The notes under the pieces were generated by a model, which was not told the DNA's origin, searched no databases, and saw only the letters and a list, made by a program, of their open reading frames with translations. A stretch of DNA of 9,873 nucleotides from Micavibrio sp. UBA2705 (GTDB lineage: Bacteria; Pseudomonadota; Alphaproteobacteria; Micavibrionales; Micavibrionaceae), in contig DELD01000040.1 of NCBI GenBank assembly GCA_002354205.1, forward strand, positions 1 through 9,873, in the 5' to 3' direction. A program made the translations under genes and the position numbers. Shown piece after piece: positions 1-6,569 of the stretch (the stretch's first letter is position 1; the number at the start of each line of letters is the position of its first letter).

Positions 1-179
1 TCAAAATCATCAGGAATACCATTGCGTGACCATGGGTGGTTTGAAACCCACGGGAATTTCTCAGCAAGCAATTTAGATGTATCAAAATCAGGTGAACGTA
101 TTTCAGCCTGTGCTTTAAAATCGCGGCAAAGGCGTACATATATACCTGTTTGTCTTGGTTTTATATTATTTTTAGACAT
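1..179 (-). CDS. 5' part of an unidentified gene (cut by window edge)
   Basis: An open frame starts with ATG at 179-177 and stays open for 59 codons to the left edge, with no stop seen. The N-terminus reads MSKNNIKPRQTGIYVRLCRD, and a later stretch reads FPWVSNHPWSRNGIPDDF. A purine-rich GGGGCAGGG sits just before the ATG and can act as ribosome site. The gene follows sucB on the same strand, beyond the sucB terminator, so it is probably a separate unit. The position after sucB is often taken by lpd (E3), but this N-terminus lacks the FAD-binding GxGxxG expected at the start of Lpd, so it is not lpd. I see no signal peptide and do not recognise the family. The coding call rests on the start context and the long open frame. 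Confidence 0.6.
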   Translation of the reverse strand, partial: MSKNNIKPRQTGIYVRLCRDFKAQAEIRSPDFDTSKLLAEKFPWVSNHPWSRNGIPDDF

Positions 180-242
180 TTTCCCTGCCCCATTTATCTT
201 TTTATTCTTATTTTTAATTATGTAATTTTATGCCACGCCATC

Positions 243-276
243 AAAAAAAAAGCAAGGCCAAATGCGCCCTGCTTTT
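243..276 (-). terminator. Intrinsic terminator after sucB
   Basis: On the minus strand an 11-bp stem pairs AAAAGCAGGGC (276-266) with GCCTTGCTTTT (258-248), with one G-U pair and a 7-nt loop. It continues into a run of T (247-243). It lies 25 nt after the sucB stop and before the next start codon at 179, so it closes the sucA-sucB unit. Confidence 0.85.
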
Positions 277-300
277 CTTATAAGTTATTTATTTGTGCTA

Positions 301-1527
301 TTAAATATCAAGCACAAGACGCTGTGGATCTTCTAAAGATTCTTTGATGCGTACAAGGAAAGACACGGCTTCGCGACCATCAATAATGCGGTGATCATAA
401 GACAGCGCGATATACATCATTGGACGCGCCTGAATTGACCCGTCAGCCATAACCATTGGTCGCTGCTGAATTTTGTGCATTCCCAAAATCGCCGATTGCG
501 GCGCATTAAGAATTGGTGTCGACATAAGCGAGCCAAAAACGCCGCCATTAGTAATGGTGAAGCTGCCGCCCATCATATCATCCATAGATATTTTACCATC
601 GCGCGCTTTTGTACCAAGCTCAACAATACCGCTTTCTACGCCTGCCATTGTGCGGTCTTCGCAGCCACGTAGCACTGGCACAACAAGGCCTTGCGGCGTT
701 GATACAGCCACGCCAATATCGCAGTAATTTTTATAAACAATTTCATCACCCTGAATCTCTGCATTTACAGCAGGGAATTCGTTAAGCGCATTGACGCAAG
801 CTTTGACGAAGAACGACATAAAACCCAATTTTGCGCCATGTTTCTTTTCGAATACATCTTTATACTGCTTACGCAAATCCATCACAGCGCCCATGTCAAC
901 TTCGTTGAATGTTGTTAACATTGCTGCAGTGTTTTGTGCTTCCTTCAAACGTTTTGCGATCGACTGACGCAAACGTGTCATGCGCACACGCTCTTCACGC
1001 TCTCCTGCTTCGCGTTTTGGCGCAGCAGGCGTTTCAACCTTATGGACCGGCACAGCATCTGGCGCAGGTGTCTCTGCCGCTTTACCATGTGTATCAAGGA
1101 AATTTTGCACGTCTTCTTTAATCAAGCGACCATCTTTGCCTGTGCCTTTGATTTTACTAGCATCAAGGCTGTGTTCATCGACAAGTTTTTGTACAGCAGG
1201 TGAAAGTTTTTCATTATCAGATGATTTATCCTCTGCTGCCTTTGGCGCATCTTCTTTCTTTTCTTCGGCTGGCGCGGCGTCATTTGCAGCTGCACCGGCT
1301 TCGATTTCACCAAGCAATGCGCCGACTTCAACATTATCGCCTTCGCCTGCGGTGATTTTTACAATCACGCCATCGCTTGGCGCGTTGACTTCTAAGGTCA
1401 CTTTATCTGTTTCAAGCTCTACGATAGGCTCATCAGCCTTTACCGCTTCGCCTTCTTTTTTCAGCCAAGTGGCTACTGTTGCTTCCGATACTGATTCGCC
1501 TAGTGTTGGCACAAGAATTTCAGTCAT
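301..1527 (-). CDS. sucB: 2-oxoglutarate dehydrogenase E2 (dihydrolipoyl succinyltransferase)
   Basis: E2 core of the 2-oxoglutarate dehydrogenase complex. It transfers the succinyl group from the lipoyl arm to CoA, giving succinyl-CoA, in the cytoplasm. The 408-residue protein has the full domain order. One lipoyl domain (about 1-77) carries the lipoylated Lys42 in ETDKV. An Ala/Pro/Glu-rich linker follows, then a peripheral-subunit-binding domain (about 108-144, LSPAVQKLVDEHSLD) and a second linker to about 180. The catalytic acyltransferase domain ends with DHRIIDG (His379, Asp383 catalytic). A single lipoyl domain and the LSYDHRIIDG ending fit E2o better than E2p. The start is set by AGGA 9 nt before ATG and by the MTEILVPTLGES N-terminus. 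It lies 143 nt after sucA, with a possible attenuating hairpin in the gap, and ends at a clear terminator. The gene is intact, of usual length and not followed by lpd. Confidence 0.97.
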   Translation of the reverse strand: MTEILVPTLGESVSEATVATWLKKEGEAVKADEPIVELETDKVTLEVNAPSDGVIVKITAGEGDNVEVGALLGEIEAGAAANDAAPAEEKKEDAPKAAEDKSSDNEKLSPAVQKLVDEHSLDASKIKGTGKDGRLIKEDVQNFLDTHGKAAETPAPDAVPVHKVETPAAPKREAGEREERVRMTRLRQSIAKRLKEAQNTAAMLTTFNEVDMGAVMDLRKQYKDVFEKKHGAKLGFMSFFVKACVNALNEFPAVNAEIQGDEIVYKNYCDIGVAVSTPQGLVVPVLRGCEDRTMAGVESGIVELGTKARDGKISMDDMMGGSFTITNGGVFGSLMSTPILNAPQSAILGMHKIQQRPMVMADGSIQARPMMYIALSYDHRIIDGREAVSFLVRIKESLEDPQRLVLDI

Positions 1528-1618
1528 TTATTTATCCTGATCTAGTTTTTCAATTATGGTTTAGGGCTTCTGATTACTGCCGCCGCTTAAAATAGCCATA
1601 TAACTATAAAGCGATCAC

Positions 1619-1659
1619 AAAAAAAAGAAACCCCGCTAAAATTTATTTATAACGGCGTT
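1619..1659 (-). terminator. Weak hairpin plus U-tract between sucA and sucB
   Basis: On the minus strand AACGCCGTTA (1659-1650) can pair with TAGCGGGGTT (1638-1629), with one G-G mismatch, one G-U pair and an 11-nt loop. TC and eight T follow (1628-1619). It starts 12 nt after the sucA stop. The stem is imperfect, so it may be a partial terminator that lowers sucB relative to sucA, or a 3'-end-stabilising element, rather than a full stop. I found no convincing sigma-70 promoter between it and sucB. Confidence 0.45.
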
Positions 1660-1670
1660 AAAGGTAAAAC

Positions 1671-4592
1671 TTACTTCACAGTTAGTGCCGCATCAACAAG
1701 CGCCGCCTGTTCTTCTTGGTGACGTTTATTTGAACCCGTCGCAGGAGCAGCAGCAGCTGGACGACCAATATATTGGGCGCGGCCTGCTTTATGCTTCATA
1801 CTGGTAAGAGTTTCCTCAATGTTTTCATTGACGAAATGCCATGAGCCTTGATTTTTTGGCTCTTCTTGACACCAAACAACATCGGCATTTTTAAATGCTG
1901 ACATTTCTTCGACCAATGATTTCACAGGCCATGGGAAAAGCTGTTCAACACGCAGAATAACAACATCATCTTGCTTACGCTCGCGGCGTTCTTGCAACAG
2001 GTCAAAATAGATTTTACCTGAACACAAAATAATGCGTTTAATTTTCTCTGGCTTGACCAAATCATCCATATCATCATCCCACAAGACGCGGTGAAATGTA
2101 CTGTCACCTGTAAATTCATGCAGTTTAGATACGGCAAGCTTGTGACGTAAGAGCGATTTTGGCGCCATATTAATCATCGGCTTACGGAATTCGCGGCACA
2201 TTTGACGGCGCATAGCATGGAAAAAGTTTGCTGGTGTTGTAATATTACAAATTTGCCAGTTATCTTCCGCTGACATTTGTAAGAAACGCTCAAGGCGCGC
2301 CGATGAATGCTCTGGCCCTTGACCTTCAAAGCCATGCGGGAGGAGCATCACAAGGCCAGACATACGCAACCACTTTGCTTCACCTGATGAGATAAATTGA
2401 TCGATGATCACCTGCGCCATATTTACAAAGTCACCAAACTGCGCCTCCCAAATCGTTAGCGTTTTCGGGTCTGCGAGTGAATAGCCATATTCGAAACCAA
2501 GTACAGCGACTTCTGAAAGTGGACTGTCATGGACCTCGCATAATGGTTGGCCCTCTTTGATATGCTGCAATGGAATGAACTTATCATTGGTTTCTTGATC
2601 GTATAAAATCGCGTGGCGGTGAGAAAACGTTCCGCGGCCGACATCTTGCCCTGAAAGACGCACAGAAAAATCATCATGCAACAAAGTCCCGTAAGCAAGT
2701 GTTTCAGCCATAGCCCAATCGAAGCCCTCACCAGTTTCAAACATTTTTTCTTTTGCTTTAAACTGGCGCGCAATTTTAGAATTAAGGTTAAAGTCACTTG
2801 GCGTTTCAACCAGTTTCTTACCGACTGCGCGCAAGACGTCTTCCGGTACGGCCGTGCTACCGCGACGGTCATCACCAGACGCAACTTTCAGCCCCGTCCA
2901 CGCGCCTTCAAGGAAATCTGCTTTGTTCGGTTTATATGATTTTGTAGCCTCAAACGCTTCTTCAAGGTAAGCGGTAAACTCATCAACAATTTTATCGCCT
3001 TCACCTTCGGTAAGGACGCTTTCGCCCTCTAATTGGTCAGCGTAGATTTTACGCGTTGTTTCATGCGTTTTAATTTTTTTGTACATTACAGGCTGCGTAA
3101 AGCTCGGCTCATCACCTTCATTGTGACCATGACGACGGTAACAGAAAATATCAATAACAACATCTTTGTTAAATTCTTGGCGATATTCCGCCGCAATGCG
3201 CGACACATGCACCACAGCTTCTGGGTCGTCACCATTGACGTGGAAAATTGGCGCTGAGAGCATTTTGGCAACGTCAGTACAATATGGACCAGAGCGACCA
3301 AATTTAGGCGTTGTTGTGAAGCCAATTTGGTTATTAATCACAATATGCACAGTGCCGCCAACGCGGTAACCAGGAAGCTCGGAAATAAGAAGTGTTTCAG
3401 CGACAATGCCCTGCCCAGCGAAAGCCGCATCACCGTGGAGCAACATCGGCATAACTTTTTTACCATCTTGGTCATCACGCTGCATTTGTTTTGCGCGCAC
3501 TTTGCCGATCACGACAGGGTTTACAACTTCCAAATGCGATGGGTTCGCTGTTAACGAAAGGTGGATCGTATTACCATCAAAATCGCGGTCAGATGAAGTA
3601 CCGAGGTGATATTTCACATCCCCTGAACCTTGTACGTCTTCTGGCGTAGATGAATTGCCCTGAAATTCAGAAAAGACCGCCGTGAAAGGCTTACCCATAA
3701 TGTTTGTCAACACATTCAAACGCCCACGATGCGCCATGCCAAGGACAATTTCTTCAAGGCCAAGCTGCCCGCCGCGCTTCATAATTTGTTCAATCGCAGG
3801 GATAACCGCTTCACCGCCATCTAAGCCAAAACGTTTTGTCCCTGTATATTTCGTATTCAAAAACTTTTCAAAAGTTTCCGCGGCAACAATACGCTGATAA
3901 ATTGCACGTTTGCCGTTCACCGTAAAATCAGTCTGGTTACGCGGCGCTTCGATGCGCTTTTGTATCCATGACTTCTCGACAGGGTCAGATAAATGAGAAA
4001 ACTCAACGCCAATAGTTTGGCAGTATATCTGTTTGAGCGCACTCAGCACGTTATCAAGCGTGGCATATTCCATGCCCAATACACCGTTTAAGAAAATACG
4101 GCGGCTATAATCACTTGGCTCAAAGCCATAATGAGAAGGGTCTAATTCTGGATGATATTCTTTTTCTTTTAACTCAAGAGGATCAAGGTCAGCAATTAAG
4201 TGGCCACGTGCACGATAAGCACGAATAAGCATTAAAGCACGCACAGAATCGTTCGCGGCTTGCTTAATGGATTCTGGATCTGCAGTGAAACTTTGTGTAT
4301 GTGGCTGACCTTGCGCTTCCACAATATCAGCGCTCGCCCCTTGATGGACATGTGTGTGTTTTTCAAAAGACGAAAACGCATTTTTTGCGCGTCTGTTTTC
4401 TTCTGGTGTCCAGCTTGCACCATTAAGCTCTTTGAGGATCTCAACTTCATTATCATTAAGTGCGGAAAATATAGATTTCCAGCTTGCGTCTACTTTTAAG
4501 GGGTCAATTAAATACTGACTATAAAGATGTGCGATATATTCTGCATTTGTGCCCGTAAGGATCGCTTCAAAGTTTTGCGCTGCGGCTGTCAT
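1671..4592 (-). CDS. sucA: 2-oxoglutarate dehydrogenase E1 (thiamine-diphosphate decarboxylase)
   Basis: E1o of the 2-oxoglutarate dehydrogenase complex. It decarboxylates 2-oxoglutarate on thiamine diphosphate and succinylates the lipoyl arm of SucB. At 973 residues it has usual full length. Visible features are an N-terminal E2-binding segment (about 8-45, ending YLIDPLKVDASWKSIF), RAYRARGHLIADLDPL (124-139), active-site His288 in GMAHRGRLNVL and His329 in KYHLG. The ThDP/Mg motif is GDAAFAGQG (387-395) with NNQIGF (420-425), followed by RRHGHNEGDEPSFTQP (486-501). The transketolase-like second half carries GQDVGRGTFSHRHA (648-661) and LPHGFEGQGPEHSSAR (751-766). AGGA lies 8 nt before the chosen ATG. 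It is the first gene of the sucAB unit, with a candidate promoter just upstream (4639-4668). No damage is seen, and the last 28 residues are an Ala-rich, probably flexible tail. Confidence 0.97.
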   Translation of the reverse strand: MTAAAQNFEAILTGTNAEYIAHLYSQYLIDPLKVDASWKSIFSALNDNEVEILKELNGASWTPEENRRAKNAFSSFEKHTHVHQGASADIVEAQGQPHTQSFTADPESIKQAANDSVRALMLIRAYRARGHLIADLDPLELKEKEYHPELDPSHYGFEPSDYSRRIFLNGVLGMEYATLDNVLSALKQIYCQTIGVEFSHLSDPVEKSWIQKRIEAPRNQTDFTVNGKRAIYQRIVAAETFEKFLNTKYTGTKRFGLDGGEAVIPAIEQIMKRGGQLGLEEIVLGMAHRGRLNVLTNIMGKPFTAVFSEFQGNSSTPEDVQGSGDVKYHLGTSSDRDFDGNTIHLSLTANPSHLEVVNPVVIGKVRAKQMQRDDQDGKKVMPMLLHGDAAFAGQGIVAETLLISELPGYRVGGTVHIVINNQIGFTTTPKFGRSGPYCTDVAKMLSAPIFHVNGDDPEAVVHVSRIAAEYRQEFNKDVVIDIFCYRRHGHNEGDEPSFTQPVMYKKIKTHETTRKIYADQLEGESVLTEGEGDKIVDEFTAYLEEAFEATKSYKPNKADFLEGAWTGLKVASGDDRRGSTAVPEDVLRAVGKKLVETPSDFNLNSKIARQFKAKEKMFETGEGFDWAMAETLAYGTLLHDDFSVRLSGQDVGRGTFSHRHAILYDQETNDKFIPLQHIKEGQPLCEVHDSPLSEVAVLGFEYGYSLADPKTLTIWEAQFGDFVNMAQVIIDQFISSGEAKWLRMSGLVMLLPHGFEGQGPEHSSARLERFLQMSAEDNWQICNITTPANFFHAMRRQMCREFRKPMINMAPKSLLRHKLAVSKLHEFTGDSTFHRVLWDDDMDDLVKPEKIKRIILCSGKIYFDLLQERRERKQDDVVILRVEQLFPWPVKSLVEEMSAFKNADVVWCQEEPKNQGSWHFVNENIEETLTSMKHKAGRAQYIGRPAAAAPATGSNKRHQEEQAALVDAALTVK

Positions 4593-4638
4593 ATTATTTC
4601 CTATTTTACAGTAGTTACCTTATTAAAATTACTTATAT

Positions 4639-4668
4639 CTTATATAAATGTATAATGACTTTTCGCAA
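4639..4668 (-). promoter_or_regulatory. Candidate sigma-70 promoter of sucAB
   Basis: TTGCGA (4668-4663) lies 18 nt before TATAAG (4644-4639), in an AT-rich stretch about 45-75 nt upstream of the sucA start. The start point would be near 4632. The match is moderate (4/6 and 5/6). Readthrough from the two upstream genes is also possible, because I see no strong terminator in 4593-4719. Confidence 0.4.
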
Positions 4669-4719
4669 ATCAACGAAGTCTATTTCATGGATTTATGCAC
4701 CATTAACATGGGGCGGCGC

Positions 4720-5253
4720 CTATCTTTTCGCCCTTAGCACTTCGGTTAGGTCCGTCAGAGCCGTATCTTCATCTGGTGAGGTGTTGAGATCAGCTTTTAA
4801 TGCAGGGTTTGCAACGCCAACAACAAGGTTAGAAAGTGAGCCCCATAGCCCCTTATCATCAGCATCATCCTGAGATTCATCAAAAGCGCCCGCGATATAT
4901 GTGGCAACGCCCATGACCAGTTCTTTATATGCTTTGACTTCGTTATCGACTAAACGCCCATCAAGAAGTTTAATCCCCTGCGCGATATCATCAAGCGCAC
5001 TTTCCGCATCAAGATCCCACGCCGCCCAGTAATTCTTACGGCGTAAAGCTTCGCTCGCGATTTCTGCGATAATCGGGTGAGATGAAAACTTTCCTGCTGA
5101 TTTTTTTAATATTCTCTCTAAGGCCGCGCGCTCTTTTTCATCAGCGCTTGATGCACCCTCATCGTCAATATGGCTCATCCATACACCCACTTTATACACG
5201 GAGCCCGCAAGAAGGTTTTGTTCGTCTGGGTGAAAAATATTGAAATCTGACAT
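4720..5253 (-). CDS. Hypothetical small acidic helical protein (paralogue of its upstream neighbour)
   Basis: A 177-residue protein of unknown function. It has no signal peptide, no obvious membrane segment and no cysteine or metal motif, and looks mostly alpha-helical and acidic. Key stretches are NLLAGSVYKVGVWMSHIDDEG (14-34, shown minus its first residues as VYKVGVWMSHIDDEG), then a charged DEKERAALERILKKSAGKF helix and NYWAAWDLDAESALDDI. These align in order with the upstream gene (YRVGYWVSQSD, EEQELQALAAIVRGYS, KWPDWQKNLEAV), so the two are diverged tandem copies. The start is well set by AAGGA 9 nt before ATG. It lies 30 nt after the upstream stop (probable two-gene operon) and 127 nt before sucA. 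The acidic all-helical layout is loosely like TerB-type domains, but I see no diagnostic motif and do not assign that family. Confidence 0.85.
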   Translation of the reverse strand: MSDFNIFHPDEQNLLAGSVYKVGVWMSHIDDEGASSADEKERAALERILKKSAGKFSSHPIIAEIASEALRRKNYWAAWDLDAESALDDIAQGIKLLDGRLVDNEVKAYKELVMGVATYIAGAFDESQDDADDKGLWGSLSNLVVGVANPALKADLNTSPDEDTALTDLTEVLRAKR

Positions 5254-5283
5254 AAAGGCTTTCCTTATTTTTTGGATAGAGAT

Positions 5284-5850
5284 TTAAAACATATGTGTCG
5301 GCGGGATAGAGAGCACATCAGCAAGCTGCCTGAGCGCCATATATTCTTCGCCCGAAATATTATACAAATATACGCCGCTGCGCGGGTCACGTCCTTCGCG
5401 CCATGCATAGATGCGCTCGCGCAAGGCAATCCATAAGCGCTGAAAATCCGTCATTTCGCCGTCACCATCCATTTCACGGTAAGCTAGCGCCACCGAAAGG
5501 CCAATTTCATAAAGGTTCTGACGCATCGCATCCATTTCGCGCGGCGGCAATTCATCTTGCAATTTACCAATTAATTGACGGCATTCATTAGGTACGGCCT
5601 CTAAATTCTTTTGCCAATCTGGCCATTTATCTTGATTAGCAACCGTCATCTCCATAATGCGCTGCACAAGCTCAGACTTACAAAAATCTTCAGAATAGCC
5701 GCGCACAATAGCTGCAAGCGCTTGCAATTCTTGCTCTTCGGACTCATTACCGCCCGTTGTATCAGACTGGGAAACCCAATAGCCAACGCGGTAAGGCATT
5801 TTGACAAGCAAATCGATTTCTTCTTCTTCTAAACGTTCTATAAAATCCAT
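5284..5850 (-). CDS. Hypothetical small acidic helical protein (first of tandem pair)
   Basis: A 188-residue protein of unknown function, with no signal peptide or membrane helix and many Glu/Asp residues. Recognisable parts are MDFIERLEEEEIDLLVKMPY, YRVGYWVSQSDTTGG, a helix EEQELQALAAIVRGYSEDF, KWPDWQKNLEAV, and a later EIGLSVALAYREMDGDGEM. The C-terminal part (ISGEEYMALRQLADVL) has no counterpart in the neighbour. Two in-frame starts exist: ATG 5862-5860 (192 residues) and ATG 5850-5848. I prefer 5850 because from there both paralogues have exactly 15 residues up to the shared LL (MDFIERLEEEEIDLL against MSDFNIFHPDEQNLL), although neither start has a strong Shine-Dalgarno. It is followed 30 nt later by its paralogue, and a candidate promoter lies at 5889-5917. 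Confidence 0.85.
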   Translation of the reverse strand: MDFIERLEEEEIDLLVKMPYRVGYWVSQSDTTGGNESEEQELQALAAIVRGYSEDFCKSELVQRIMEMTVANQDKWPDWQKNLEAVPNECRQLIGKLQDELPPREMDAMRQNLYEIGLSVALAYREMDGDGEMTDFQRLWIALRERIYAWREGRDPRSGVYLYNISGEEYMALRQLADVLSIPPTHMF

Positions 5851-5888
5851 AATCAGACCCATTTTTAAACAGAAAACTAACGCCTATA

Positions 5889-5917
5889 AGAATACCACCT
5901 CAGCAGAATTTTTTAAA
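5889..5917 (-). promoter_or_regulatory. Candidate extended -10 promoter of the tandem hypothetical genes
   Basis: TTTAAA (5917-5912), 17-nt spacer, then TATTCT (5894-5889) preceded by TGG, which gives the extended -10 TGn element. It lies between the strong terminator at 5955-5985 and the first hypothetical gene, where a promoter is needed. The predicted start near 5882 would leave a 32-nt leader to ATG 5850. Confidence 0.4.
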
Positions 5918-5954
5918 GCGCAATAATCTAACCATAAAAGATTAAAGAAAACAT

Positions 5955-5985
5955 AAAAAAGCAGGAGCCCCGAGGAGCTCCTGCT
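5955..5985 (-). terminator. Strong intrinsic terminator ending the third sigma-54 unit
   Basis: A perfect 9-bp GC-rich stem, AGCAGGAGC (5985-5977) with GCTCCTGCT (5968-5960), has an 8-nt loop and runs straight into six T on the minus strand (5960-5955). No long ORF ends before it. The nearest transcription signal upstream is the sigma-54 promoter at 6051-6065. Confidence 0.88.
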
Positions 5986-6039
5986 AACATTATATAAGGC
6001 TTTAAATATGTTTTAAAAATACTTTACATCTAATTCGCC
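5955..6039 (-). ncRNA. Predicted sigma-54-dependent small RNA, about 85 nt
   Basis: The sigma-54 promoter at 6051-6065 predicts a start near 6039, and the strong terminator ends at about 5955. The resulting RNA of roughly 85 nt has no credible ORF. The only ATG close to the start (6029-6027) is followed immediately by TAA. An ATG at about 5991 opens into the terminator stem and past the U-tract, so it is not a plausible gene. The 5' half is AU-rich and single-stranded by eye, and the 3' third is the terminator hairpin, a layout common for regulatory RNAs. This is inferred from signals only. The target and function are unknown. Confidence 0.55.
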
Positions 6040-6050
6040 TTTAATATAAA

Positions 6051-6065
6051 GCAAAGAGCATGCCA
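6051..6065 (-). promoter_or_regulatory. Sigma-54 (RpoN) promoter, unit 3
   Basis: The minus strand reads TGGCATGCTCTTTGC (6065-6051), with the -24 GG at 6064-6063, the -12 GC at 6052-6051 and exactly 10 nt between them, against the consensus TGGCAC-N5-TTGC. One base of the -24 box differs (T for C). Transcription would start near 6039. It has the best upstream architecture of the three: an IHF-like site and repeated boxes at distances usual for an enhancer-binding protein. Confidence 0.72.
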
Positions 6066-6092
6066 GTGGCGGCGGTTTATTTTATGACATAA

Positions 6093-6105
6093 AGTCAACA
6101 ACTTA
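6093..6105 (+). promoter_or_regulatory. IHF-like site upstream of sigma-54 promoter 3
   Basis: AGTCAACAACTTA matches the IHF core WATCARNNNNTTR at all defined positions but one (G for A at the second base). It lies about 54-66 nt upstream of the predicted start, between the promoter and the repeated boxes. This is where IHF bends DNA in many sigma-54 systems. The motif is degenerate, so position is a large part of the evidence. Confidence 0.4.
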
Positions 6106-6127
6106 GGAAAATGACCACCATTTGCAC

Positions 6128-6178
6128 ACCGTGCCAACCGTCCCAAAACAGGTCACGCAAGCATATACCGTCCCAAAA
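6128..6178 (+). repeat. Repeated ACCGTSCCAA boxes, candidate activator (UAS) sites
   Basis: ACCGTCCCAAAA occurs twice exactly (6137-6148 and 6167-6178), 30 bp apart, close to three helical turns. A third, near-identical ACCGTGCCAA lies at 6128-6137. A short dyad GCAC-ACC-GTGC (6124-6134) overlaps it. The boxes lie about 90-140 nt upstream of the predicted start of unit 3, the usual range for enhancer-binding protein sites. The same box is not seen upstream of units 1 and 2. Confidence 0.5.
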
Positions 6179-6315
6179 AGACACATTCAACGTACGGCGC
6201 CCCGCCGCGCAAAACAAGCACAATAAAATGCCACAAAAAAAATGCCAGCATTACACCAGCATATTTTTAATTTTTCTAAACGTTATTTTTCGATTACACC
6301 AAATTTTTTATAAAT

Positions 6316-6411
6316 TCACAATGACAATAATGCGTCGATATAAAAACCCAAACTGCCTATAAGCATGAGTGTTGTCACTGTAATTAATGCGGCGTTTATA
6401 TTCGTTCCCAT
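6316..6411 (-). CDS. 31-residue single-pass membrane-like peptide, unit 2
   Basis: ATG 6411-6409 to TGA 6318-6316. It is too short for usual gene callers but has an excellent ribosome site, AAGGAG, 5-6 nt before ATG. The peptide is almost wholly hydrophobic: MGTNINAALITVTTLMLIGS forms one membrane-spanning helix (about 7-25), followed by LGFYIDALLSL. It shares with the 40-residue peptide of unit 1 the MG start, the block AALITVTT (AAIIGLTT in unit 1) and the ending GFYIDALLSL (GYYVEMMLPF in unit 1). A near-perfect sigma-54 promoter lies 51 nt upstream of the ATG. Independent start, ribosome site, promoter and paralogy together make a real gene likely. A short toxin-like or regulatory membrane peptide is possible, but no known family is recognised. 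Confidence 0.72.
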   Translation of the reverse strand: MGTNINAALITVTTLMLIGSLGFYIDALLSL

Positions 6412-6461
6412 ATTCGCTCCTTATATATTGTTTTCTTAAACCATTCATCTTATTTTACATA

Positions 6462-6478
6462 TGCAATCTGTGTGCCAA
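6462..6478 (-). promoter_or_regulatory. Sigma-54 (RpoN) promoter, unit 2
   Basis: The minus strand reads TTGGCACACAGATTGCA (6478-6462), a full match to the RpoN consensus TTGGCAC-N5-TTGCA, with -24 GG at 6476-6475, -12 GC at 6464-6463 and 10 nt between. The predicted start is near 6451, giving a leader of about 40 nt to the 31-residue ORF. The downstream sequence TATGTAAAATA closely repeats TATGTAAACATA of promoter 1. Confidence 0.82.
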
Positions 6479-6513
6479 ATACAGATACCCCTTACCAGCA
6501 TCTTACAAACAAG

Positions 6514-6539
6514 AAAAAACACCGGCATTGCGCCGGTGT
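6514..6539 (-). terminator. Strong intrinsic terminator of unit 1
   Basis: A perfect 8-bp stem, ACACCGGC (6539-6532) with GCCGGTGT (6526-6519), has a 5-nt loop GCAAT and continues into six T (6519-6514) on the minus strand. It lies 94 nt after the stop of the 40-residue ORF and about 36 nt before sigma-54 promoter 2, so units 1 and 2 are transcriptionally separate. Confidence 0.88.
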
Positions 6540-6540
6540 A

Positions 6541-6569
6541 TGTGTGAGGATGAGGTGTGTGTGTGTGAG
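6541..6569 (+). repeat. TG-rich tract with (GT)6 run
   Basis: The plus strand carries (GT)6G at 6555-6567 inside a longer GT-rich stretch. TGTGTGAG occurs twice (6541-6548 and 6562-6569), 21 bp apart, about two helical turns. On the minus strand this is the AC-rich 3' untranslated part of unit 1, and it lies about 90-118 nt upstream of the unit 2 start. It could be a slippage-prone microsatellite or an activator site for promoter 2. Confidence 0.6.

Larger units (their letters stand above)
6070..6315. other. Intergenic stretch between unit 2 and unit 3
   Basis: No gene is supported here. The stretch holds the IHF-like site and the ACCGTSCCAA boxes listed separately, and a GC-rich hairpin CGGCG-GGG-CGCCG (6207-6195) without a following U-tract. 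It also holds a weak ATGC/GCAT hairpin (6262-6242) followed by seven T (6241-6235) on the minus strand, which may end the 31-codon gene's transcript. A 33-codon T-rich open frame starting near 6251 was considered and not called. Confidence 0.5.

Noticed and set aside
980..1540. 186-codon plus-strand ORF opposite sucB
   Set aside because: Ser/Ala-rich antisense translation of the Glu/Ala-rich lipoyl and linker region of sucB, with no ribosome site. It is a typical shadow.
6120..6137. TTGGCAC on the minus strand at the boxes upstream of unit 3, as a fourth sigma-54 promoter
   Set aside because: The distance from GG to the next GC is 8 nt, not 10. It fits better as part of the repeated box and dyad.
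6219..6249. Further sigma-54-like -24 boxes (CTGGCAT and GTGGCAT) on the minus strand
   Set aside because: At the required 10-nt spacing the -12 dinucleotide is GT or TG rather than GC. RpoN spacing is strict, so these are near misses, at most decayed copies.
6155..6253. 33-codon minus-strand frame starting MLAFFLWHFIVLVLR between units 2 and 3
   Set aside because: Hydrophobic but driven by a T-rich stretch. It has no Shine-Dalgarno or promoter, and its start lies inside a possible weak terminator for unit 2. It also lacks the MG start and the GYY-type ending of the two called micropeptides.
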